Position numbers and translations under genes: made by a program
The notes under the pieces: generated by a model
Seen by the model: the letters and a program-made list of their open reading frames with translations, nothing else
Databases searched by the model: none
What the model was told of the DNA's origin: nothing
Shown: one piece after another, positions 7,171 through 14,000 of the stretch
Layout of the letters: every line of letters starts with the position of its first letter
Position numbering within the stretch: the first letter of the stretch is position 1
Assembly: GCA_019309245.1 (NCBI GenBank)
Contig: JAFDGP010000026.1
Coordinates: 1 to 14,684, forward strand
From: Deltaproteobacteria bacterium
Lineage (GTDB): Bacteria > Desulfobacterota > Desulfobacteria > Desulfobacterales > C00003060
Length of the DNA: 14,684 nucleotides
Direction of reading: 5' to 3'

Positions 7171-8850
7171 TCAGGGATGGCCGGTCTGTGCTCCATTGGC
7201 CGCCACCCCGAGTCCGGGAAGGAACCGTTGGGCCATGGGATAGCGACGGCCGTATCCAAAGGACTTCGTGGTCACCTTGAGCCCCGGCGGGGCCTGGTAG
7301 CGCTTGTATTCGTTGCGATGAATCCGGGAGATGGTGTCCCGGACCGTTTCCGGAGCAAAGCCGGCGGCAACGATTTCGTCCGGCGCCTTGTTGTCCTCAA
7401 TGTAGGCCGTCAAGATCCGGTCCAGGGTGTCATAGGGAGGCAGGTCGTCCTGGTCCGTCTGGTCGGGTCTGAGCTCTGCTGACGGGGCCTTTGTCAGGAT
7501 TCGTTCGGGAATCACCTCGCCTTCCCGGTTGATGAGAGCCGCCAATCGATAGACCATGGCCTTGGGCACATCGGAAATCACGGCCAGCCCGCCGCACATG
7601 TCCCCGTACAGGGTACAATACCCTACAGCCAGCTCGGACTTGTTTCCCGTGGCCAGCACCAATGCCCCCGAGTGGTTCGAGTAGGCCATCAGGAGCACCC
7701 CGCGGATCCGGGCCTGGATGTTCTGGCCGGTGACCTCTGTCTCAACGCCCGTAAACACAGGAGACAGGGCCTTCAAAAACGCCTCAAAGACGTCGGAAAT
7801 CGGCAATTCTCTATAGGCGATCCCCAGGTTTTGCGCAAGCCTTTGGGTATCCACATAATTCTCGCGGGATGTGAACCGGGAGGGCATAAAGATCCCCGCC
7901 ACGCGATCCGCCCCCAGGGCCTGCACCGCAATGGTGGCGGTCAGGGCGGAATCAATCCCGCCGCTCAATCCCACCACCGCCCTTTTAAACCCGCATTTTT
8001 GCAGATAGTCCCTGGTGCCCACGACCAGGCCTTTTAAGACGGATTCTTCCTCTGTCTCGGCCACAGGGCGAATCGGGCCCCCGCCGCCGCGGGTATCCCA
8101 CGCGACCAGGTCTTCTTCGAATTCTGCACAACGGGCCCCGGTATGGCCCGTTGCGTCAAACACCACGCTCACCCCGTCGAAAAGCAGGCTGTCATTGCCG
8201 CCCACCTGGTTCACATAGACCAGCGGGACGCGGTACCGCTGCACGATTCTACGGAAAAGCGCCGCCTTGAGCTCCCGCTTTCCCGCGTAAAAAGGCGAAG
8301 AAGAGATATTGATCAACAGGGTCGCCCCGTTTTCAACAAGCTTTTCCACCGGATCCACGGCATAGAGCCGTCGCGAGAACAGGGCCCGATCATTCCAGAT
8401 ATCTTCGCAAATGGTGACCCCCAGCCGATCTCCCTTGTATTCAAAGCACGAAAAATCCGTGCCCGGCTCAAAATAGCGGCTCTCATCAAACACGTCGTAA
8501 TCCGGCAGCAGCCTCTTATGGACCCGATGGAGCAGCCGGCCGGACTCAAACAGGACGGCCGAATTGTACAAAGGACAGCCCTGGGGACCCGGGTTTTCGT
8601 CCACGTACCCGCACACCACACCAATGCCGTGGATGTCGCGGACCAACGCCTCCAGACAACGAAGGTTGCCTCGCACAAAGTCCGGGCGGTCCAACAGGTC
8701 CCGCGGCGGATACCCGCACACGGCAAGTTCGGGAAACACCACCAGGTCACATCCCAGGCCCTTTGCCCGATTCGCAAAGGCCATAATCTTTTGCGCATTG
8801 CCCGGGAAATCTCCGATGGTGGGATTGATTTGAGCCAAAGCAAGTTTCAT
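7171..8850 (-). CDS. nadE: Glutamine-dependent NAD+ synthetase
   Basis: This 559-residue, two-domain enzyme makes NAD+ from nicotinic acid adenine dinucleotide, ATP and glutamine. The N-terminal nitrilase-type glutaminase domain (about 1-260) has the Glu-Lys-Cys triad: E41 in FPELAVCGYPP, K112 in HKRLLPDYDVFDE and C148 in VTICEDIW. The C-terminal adenine-nucleotide alpha-hydrolase domain (about 270-535) has the ATP-binding SGGIDS at 296-301, NIQARIRG at 377-384, and TGNKSELAVGYCTLYGD at 401-417. Length fits the bacterial glutamine-dependent family (about 540-580). The start MKLALAQINP is canonical for the family, although only a weak AAGTGA lies upstream. It stands between the glt operon (same strand) and glnA (divergent). 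Its use of glutamine links it to the neighbours metabolically, but it has its own sigma-70-like promoter and is probably not under the same nitrogen control. Confidence 0.96.
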   Translation of the reverse strand: MKLALAQINPTIGDFPGNAQKIMAFANRAKGLGCDLVVFPELAVCGYPPRDLLDRPDFVRGNLRCLEALVRDIHGIGVVCGYVDENPGPQGCPLYNSAVLFESGRLLHRVHKRLLPDYDVFDESRYFEPGTDFSCFEYKGDRLGVTICEDIWNDRALFSRRLYAVDPVEKLVENGATLLINISSSPFYAGKRELKAALFRRIVQRYRVPLVYVNQVGGNDSLLFDGVSVVFDATGHTGARCAEFEEDLVAWDTRGGGGPIRPVAETEEESVLKGLVVGTRDYLQKCGFKRAVVGLSGGIDSALTATIAVQALGADRVAGIFMPSRFTSRENYVDTQRLAQNLGIAYRELPISDVFEAFLKALSPVFTGVETEVTGQNIQARIRGVLLMAYSNHSGALVLATGNKSELAVGYCTLYGDMCGGLAVISDVPKAMVYRLAALINREGEVIPERILTKAPSAELRPDQTDQDDLPPYDTLDRILTAYIEDNKAPDEIVAAGFAPETVRDTISRIHRNEYKRYQAPPGLKVTTKSFGYGRRYPMAQRFLPGLGVAANGAQTGHP

Positions 8851-8862
8851 GCGTCACTTAAA

Positions 8863-8891
8863 AATCTATCCAACGTAAAACCGTTTGTCAA
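8863..8891 (-). promoter_or_regulatory. nadE: Sigma-70-type promoter of nadE
   Basis: The minus strand has a perfect TTGACA (8886-8891), a 17-nt spacer and TAGATT (8863-8868, 4 of 6 to TATAAT). The predicted transcript start, near 8856, is only about 6 nt before the ATG at 8850. nadE would therefore be nearly leaderless, which agrees with its poor ribosome binding site. Confidence 0.55.
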
Positions 8892-9002
8892 TTTTTCCCG
8901 GTCCTGGTATTTTTCGGCAGCGTATCCCCCTGGACAAACATCCCTCCCGGCCACGGGCTGGATACCCATGGGCCCCGGGGCAGATCGGGAGGTCGCTACC
9001 AT

Positions 9003-9033
9003 ATTGTAGGATCATGGAATGAATTTCTACAAT
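9003..9033. promoter_or_regulatory. Inverted repeat ATTGTAG-N17-CTACAAT upstream of glnA
   Basis: A perfect 7-bp inverted repeat (9003-9009 and 9027-9033) is centred about 125 bp upstream of the predicted sigma-54 start of glnA. That is the usual distance for an enhancer bound by a sigma-54 activator. The sequence is not a classic NtrC dyad, so the protein is unknown. Confidence 0.4.
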
Positions 9034-9072
9034 TTTGTGGCTTGCAAAACCAGGGAAAATCCGGGATTATAT

Positions 9073-9094
9073 CGTAACTTATTGGAAAGTTATG
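9073..9094. promoter_or_regulatory. Inverted repeat TAACTT-N6-AAGTTA, candidate operator of glnA
   Basis: TAACTT (9075-9080) and AAGTTA (9087-9092) are a perfect inverted repeat around ATTGGA. It extends to 8 bp per arm with one mismatch. It sits about 60 bp upstream of the predicted sigma-54 start and just downstream of a possible sigma-70 -10 element. Its left arm belongs to the 13-mer shared with the glt promoter region. Confidence 0.45.
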
Positions 9095-9116
9095 TATTAT
9101 TCGACCCAACCCCATA

Positions 9117-9133
9117 TGGCACACCCATTGCTT
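9117..9133 (+). promoter_or_regulatory. glnA: Sigma-54 promoter of glnA
   Basis: TGGCACACCCATTGCTT matches the -24/-12 consensus, with GG and GC exactly 10 nt apart. Transcription should begin near 9143, leaving a leader of about 38 nt that contains AAGGAGG (9167-9173), 7 nt before the ATG. This is the classical arrangement for nitrogen-regulated glnA promoters. Confidence 0.88.
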
Positions 9134-9180
9134 GATTTTACCAAAACATTTGCCAACAATACACTTAAGGAGGAAGATCC

Positions 9181-10605
9181 ATGAGCAACTTTAAAACCCC
9201 GGCGGAAGTCGTCGACTTTGTATCCAAGGAAAAGATGGAGGTCATCGACTTTCGATTTATGGACTTTCCCGGCCTGTGGCAGCATTTTTCGGTCCCCGCC
9301 CGAGAGCTCGACGAAAGCGTGTTTGAAAACGGCCTGGGCTTCGACGGGTCCAGCATCCGGGGCTGGCAGGCCATCAACGAATCAGACATGCTGGTCAAGC
9401 CGGTGCCGGAGACCGCTTTTGCGGACCCCTTTTTCGCCGCCAAGACACTGGTGTTGATCTGCAACATCTGTGACCCGATCACCGGGGAAGACTACACGCG
9501 GGATCCACGAAACATCGCCAGAAAGGCGGAAAACTACCTCAAGAATACAGGGGTGGCCGATATTGCTTATTATGGCCCGGAAGCGGAGTTCTTCATTTTT
9601 GACGACATCCGCTTCGATCAAAACGAACACGAAGGCTATTACCATATCGACTCGGTCGAAGGCCGCTGGAACGCCGGACGCCGCGAAGACCCCAACCTGG
9701 GGTATAAGCCTCGTTATAAGGAAGGTTATTTTCCGGTCCCGCCCACCGACAGTCAGCAGGACATCCGCAGCGAGATGATGCTGACCATGGAAAAAATCGG
9801 AATTCAGATCGAGGCCCAGCATCACGAGGTGGCGACGGGTGGACAGGCCGAGATCGACATGCGCTTTTCGCCCCTGGTGGAAATGGCCGACAAGCTGTTG
9901 ATGTACAAATACGTGATCAAAAATACGGCAAAAAAATACGGCAAAACCGTCACCTTCATGCCGAAGCCGCTTTTCAACGACAACGGCACGGGCATGCATA
10001 CCCATCTTTCCCTGTGGAAAGCAGGGGAAAACCTGTTTGCAGGAGACCGGTATGCCGGGCTTTCTGAAGCTGCCATGTACGCCATCGGCGGGCTGCTCAA
10101 ACATGCCCCGTCGCTTCTGGCCTTTACCAACCCCACGACCAACAGCTATAAGCGCCTGGTTCCCGGGTTTGAGGCCCCGGTAAACCTGGCTTACTCGAGC
10201 CGGAACCGCAGTGCGTGTATCCGGATTCCCATGTACTCCCCTTCTGCAAAGGCCAAGCGCCTGGAGTTTCGCTGCCCGGATCCGAGCTGCAACCCCTATC
10301 TCGCGTTTTCGGCCATGCTGATGGCGGCCCTGGACGGCATTCAAAACAAGATCGATCCGGGAGAGCCTCTGGACAAAGACATCTATGACCTGCCGCCCGA
10401 AGAGCTGGCCAAGGTTGCACAAACCCCGGGGTCGTTGCGTGACGCGCTAAAGGCGCTTGAAGCGGACCACGACTACCTGTTGAAAGGCGACGTGTTTACT
10501 TCCGACGTTATTGACACCTGGATCTCTTACAAGATGGAAAACGAGGTGCAGGCACTGGATCTGCGGCCGCATCCATGGGAGTTTGCCATGTATTACGACA
10601 TCTAG
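9181..10605 (+). CDS. glnA: Type I glutamine synthetase (adenylylated form)
   Basis: This 474-residue GlnA makes glutamine from glutamate, ammonium and ATP, as a cytoplasmic dodecamer in this family. Motifs in order: GFDGSSIRGW at 53-62, EAEFFIFD at 134-141 (metal ligand region), the flap-side HHEVATGGQAEID at 214-226, NGTGMHTHLSLW at 268-279, KRLVPGFEAP at 324-333 and NRSACIRIP at 342-350. Tyr402 in DKDIYDLPPEE aligns with the tyrosine adenylylated in the E. coli enzyme (Tyr397), so this is the GSI-beta type under covalent control, consistent with glnE downstream. Length fits the family (about 470). The ATG is preceded by AAGGAGG at 7 nt. A sigma-54 promoter at 9117 predicts induction under nitrogen limitation. 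The stop codon is the edge of the palindromic repeat that follows. Confidence 0.98.
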   Translation: MSNFKTPAEVVDFVSKEKMEVIDFRFMDFPGLWQHFSVPARELDESVFENGLGFDGSSIRGWQAINESDMLVKPVPETAFADPFFAAKTLVLICNICDPITGEDYTRDPRNIARKAENYLKNTGVADIAYYGPEAEFFIFDDIRFDQNEHEGYYHIDSVEGRWNAGRREDPNLGYKPRYKEGYFPVPPTDSQQDIRSEMMLTMEKIGIQIEAQHHEVATGGQAEIDMRFSPLVEMADKLLMYKYVIKNTAKKYGKTVTFMPKPLFNDNGTGMHTHLSLWKAGENLFAGDRYAGLSEAAMYAIGGLLKHAPSLLAFTNPTTNSYKRLVPGFEAPVNLAYSSRNRSACIRIPMYSPSAKAKRLEFRCPDPSCNPYLAFSAMLMAALDGIQNKIDPGEPLDKDIYDLPPEELAKVAQTPGSLRDALKALEADHDYLLKGDVFTSDVIDTWISYKMENEVQALDLRPHPWEFAMYYDI

Positions 10606-10627
10606 CCGGTTTCCATCCATAAACGGC
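10604..10627 (+). repeat. 24-bp direct repeat, copy 1 (outer end of the palindrome)
   Basis: A perfect 24-bp repeat, beginning AGCCGGTTTCC and ending CATAAACGGC, starts inside the glnA stop codon and recurs at 10795-10818. A degenerate inverted copy lies at about 10733-10751. Confidence 0.9.
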
Positions 10628-10751
10628 CCTTTTTCCCCTGAGCGGCGTTCTCCGCGGGTTCGCGCCTGCGACGACCGCCAAGGTCGCCTCGGCGCGACCC
10701 CTTGTGCGGCCTTGCTCAGAGAAAAAACTGCTCATTTATGAAATGGAAACC
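10604..10751. repeat. Long imperfect palindrome just after glnA
   Basis: The left arm (10608-10672) and right arm (10683-10751) are imperfect inverted copies, roughly 70% alike by eye, about a 10-nt centre. Matching blocks from outside in are GGTTTCCAT/ATGGAAACC, CATAAA/TTTATG, CTGAGC/GCTCAG, CGCGCC/GGCGCG and GCGAC/GTCGC. The element begins in the glnA stop codon. In the glnA mRNA it would fold into a hairpin of about 140 nt. It could be a miniature mobile element, a genome-wide interspersed repeat or an RNA-stabilising structure. No target-site duplication is obvious. Confidence 0.7.
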
Positions 10752-10794
10752 AACGGCGGCACCCACATTTTTTCGATTTGTTGATGGGCATGTA

Positions 10795-10818
10795 AGCCGG
10801 TTTCCATCCATAAACGGC
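10795..10818 (+). repeat. 24-bp direct repeat, copy 2 (before the terminator)
   Basis: This is identical to the copy at 10604-10627. It lies 12 nt before the terminator stem. The inverted copy at about 10733-10751 could pair with either direct copy, so two alternative RNA folds are possible. Sequence after the 24 bp differs between the copies. Confidence 0.9.
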
Positions 10819-10830
10819 TACATAATTTAA

Positions 10831-10862
10831 GGCCTGCCGGCCTTGCCGGCGGGCCTTTTTGT
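10831..10862 (+). terminator. Rho-independent terminator downstream of glnA
   Basis: An 11-bp stem (10831-10841 with 10845-10855, one G-U pair) has a CTT loop and is followed at once by TTTTTGTT. This is a strong intrinsic terminator. It should end the glnA transcript and separate glnA from glnE. Confidence 0.9.
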
Positions 10863-10933
10863 TCGCCCTGCTGTCCCAAGTCCAGAAACACGACAGGCTG
10901 GAATCAAAAGAAAAAGGGGCCGGCCCAAACACC

Positions 10934-10961
10934 TTGTCGGTTGTTCAATAAGTGTGATAAG
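10934..10961 (+). promoter_or_regulatory. glnE: Weak candidate promoter for glnE
   Basis: TTGTCG and GATAAG each match 4 of 6 consensus bases, with a 16-nt spacer. It is placed after the glnA terminator and about 60 bp before the glnE start. No sigma-54 site was seen here. The call rests mainly on the need for a promoter after the terminator. Confidence 0.3.
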
Positions 10962-11020
10962 TAAAGGTTATGACTCGACGACATCGATAAAGTCCCCGGA
11001 GCGCCCCGAGAGGACCTCTT

Positions 11021-14000
11021 GTGAAGCCCAGCCTTGAAACCCTCAAAGCCGCCTGCCCGGACGTACCCGAGGACTTTTTGCGTGACTATTTGTCCCGGCT
11101 TGACGAACGATATTTTCGGAGCGTTGAAAAACCCGACATGGCGGCGCATGTCAGGGGCCTGGCCCGATTGTCCGAGCAAAAACCGGTGGAGATCCTGCTC
11201 ACTTCGAAGCGCGACGGCACCGTGTCGTGTACGGTGCTGGCCTTTGACTGCGCGTATCTGTTCGCCCAGATCACCGGTGTGCTGGCCGGGCTGGGTTTTG
11301 ACATCGCTTCCGGCGATGTCTTCACCTATCGGCGCGCGCCGGAAAAGGCCTCGCAGCACCACCTCAAAAGACGTTCCCTGCGCCTTTCGCCGTCCCAGGG
11401 CGATACCACCCGGCGGTTGATCATCGACCAGTTTTCAGGCCGCATCACTTCCTCACTCCGGTTTGACGCCTGGGCGGCAACCCTTAGAGAAAACATGGAG
11501 GCCGTAATCGGCCTGCTGCATACCGGCCGGGACGAGGCCGTGTCCCGGGCCAAACACCGGGTGATCGAAATGGTGGTCTCTCAGTTGGCCCAGCTGGATT
11601 TCCGGCCCGAGGCCTTTCTGGCCCCGGTGGACATCTCTGTGGACAACACCGGCCCGTTTACCCGGCTTAAGATCACATCCGCAGACTCTCCAGCGTTTTT
11701 GTACGTCTTGAGCAATGCCTTATCCCTTCAAGGCATTTCCATTGAACATGTGCGGATCCGAACCATCGGCAAACAGGTCCGGGACGACATCGACCTCGTG
11801 GATGCGGCCGGTGAGAAGATTGAAGACCCGGATGTGCTCAACCGGGTGCGACTGGCCGTGCTGTTGACCAAGCAGTTTACCTATTTTTTGAAAAACGCCC
11901 CGGCTCCCTATTACGCGTTGTCCCGCTTTGAGCACCTGGTAGGCGAGGTATTGCGCCTGCCGCAAAAGGGCCGATGGCTGGATCTGCTTTCAAACCCACA
12001 TGCACTGGATGATCTGGCCCAGGTGCTGGGAGCGAGCGATTACCTGTGGGAAGATTTCATCCGCTCCCAGTATGAGACCTTCCTGCCCATGCTCCGGCCT
12101 GTTGTAACCGGTCGGCGATTCAGTGAGCCCGCCGAGACACTGCCCCAGCGGCTGTCCCGCGAACTTGAAGGGGCCGACACCCTCGACGAGCTGCGGCAGC
12201 GCCTGAATGCCTTTAAGGACCGGGAGATCTTTCTCATTGACCTGGATCATATCCTGGATCCGGAAACCGACTTTCGGGTCCTGTCCAGGCGATTGGTCCG
12301 GCTGGCCGAGCACGTAGTCAACACCGCCGCCCGGCTGGTCTACCGGGACCTGGTGCGCCGGTTCGGAAAACCCGCCACAGCGGCCGGCCTGGAGGCGAGG
12401 TATGCGATTCTCGGGCTGGGGAAACTGGGCGGCGCCGCCCTGGGGTATGCCTCGGACATCGAAATCCTGGTGGTCTACAGTGACAACGGCACCACAGACG
12501 GCGATGCGGTCATTTCAAACGCCGAGTTCTTCGACCGCCTGGTCAAGGGGATTGCGGGATTCATTCATGCCAAGCGTGAAGGGATTTTCCACATCGACCT
12601 GCGGCTGCGACCCTACGGCAACGACGGGCCCCTGGCGTGCAGCCTCGAAACCTTTTGTCGCTACTATGGAAAGGGCGGGCCCGCCCACTCTTACGAGCGG
12701 CTTGCCCTGGTGCGCCTGCGGGCGATCGGGGGGGATCCAGCGCTTGGCCGCCGCATAGAAAGGATCCGCAACGAGCTGATTTATGCCTCCAAGAGCATTG
12801 AACTGAATGAACTGCGTCGGCTCCGGGAAAAACAGTTCGAAGAAAAGGCCCTCGCAGGCCGCTGCAACGCCAAGTTCAGCCCCGGGGGCCTGGTGGATCT
12901 CGAGTATGCCATTCAAATTCTTCAGGTCCTTTACGGCAAGGACCGGCCGGCGCTCAGGACCCCGAAGACGCACGAGGCCCTTTGCGAATTGTCCCGCGCC
13001 GGGGTCCTCACCGACCAGGAGGCCGACCGGCTGGGGGCCGCCTACGACTTTTTCCGACAACTCATCAACGCCATGAGGATGGTCAGGGGCTCGGCCAAAG
13101 ACCTCTTTCTGCCGGATGAGGCGTCTGATGAATTCGCCCATCTGGCCAGGCGCATGGGCTACGGCCGGCAGGACCCTCTGTTGCCCGCACAGCGGTTGCG
13201 GGTCGATCTGGAAACCCACATGGCGGCCATCCGCGTGTTTGTGGACCGGCATTTCGGACGCGACTCGCTCCCGGGGCCGGGGACCGGCACGGTGGCCGAC
13301 CTGGTCCTGGCGGACGACCCGGACAGGCCGCTTCGGGAGGCCATTTTGACCCGGGCCGGGTTTGACGATCCCGCCCGGGCCTATGTCAACCTGTGTCATC
13401 TTGCCGGCACCGGCGACCGCCGCCAGACCTTTGCACGGCTGGCCCTGTTTGCCTTTGACATCCTGAAAAGGACGCCGGACCCGGATATGGCGCTCAACAA
13501 CTGGGAGCGGTTCCTGCGCGCCCTGCCCAGCGTGGATGCCCACTACACCAGCCTGCTCTCACAGCCCATGCGGCTTGAAATTTTGCTCAAGATCTTTTCC
13601 GGCAGCCAGTTTCTGGCCGATACCCTGATCCGGCATCCCGGATTCCTGGACTGGATCATGATACCAGAGCACCTCCAGCGTCCTTCAACACGATTGGATC
13701 TTGAAAAAGAACTCCGGGCGGCCTCTGAAGCGTGCGCGTCCGGCACCCAGTGGCAAAATAAGATCCGACGCTTCAGACGTCGCGAGATCCTGCGGATCGG
13801 AACCCGGGACATGTGCCTGCGGGTGGACACCAAAACCATCATGCAGGAACTTTCCATGCTGGCTGAAGCCATGACCCAGGTGGTATTGGAACGGGTCCTG
13901 TCCCGGGGGGCTCCGGCACGCTCTGAAGACCTGCAGGAAGACTTCTGCGTGATGGCCCTGGGCAAGCTGGGCGGCGCGGAGCTCAACTACAGCTCCGACA

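Larger units (their letters stand above)
8851..9180. other. Divergent nadE-glnA intergenic region (330 bp)
   Basis: The nadE-proximal third holds the nadE promoter. The middle (8941-9000) is GC-rich with a CCTCCCG/CGGGAGG inverted repeat (8943-8949 and 8986-8992) of unknown role and no gene. The glnA-proximal part is AT-rich and holds two inverted repeats, a possible sigma-70 promoter (TTGCAA at 9042-9047, GATTAT at 9065-9070, 17-nt spacer), the sigma-54 promoter and the glnA ribosome binding site. No RNA gene or small ORF is supported. Confidence 0.7.
10606..11020. other. glnA-glnE intergenic region (415 bp)
   Basis: It holds the palindromic repeat, the second direct-repeat copy and the intrinsic terminator. 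From 10863 to 11020 there is no supported gene. A weak sigma-70-like promoter candidate for glnE is TTGTCG (10934-10939), a 16-nt spacer and GATAAG (10956-10961). The stretch ends with the glnE ribosome binding site, AGAGGA at 11009-11014. Confidence 0.6.

Noticed and set aside
8941..8992. GC-rich CCTCCCG/CGGGAGG inverted repeat as a terminator
   Set aside because: There is no T tract, the loop is long, and no gene ends there because both flanking genes start in this gap.
9382..10422. A 346-codon minus-strand open frame opposite glnA
   Set aside because: It is antisense to a highly conserved gene, has no ribosome binding site that I can see, and shows no domain.
6916..11020. Search for tRNA, riboswitch or CRISPR structures in the gaps
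   Set aside because: No cloverleaf, no regularly spaced repeat array and no recognisable glutamine or other riboswitch core was found. The repeats present are too few and are irregularly spaced.
12515..13543. A 342-codon minus-strand open frame inside glnE
   Set aside because: It is antisense to conserved GlnE motifs, and its composition is typical of a shadow frame.
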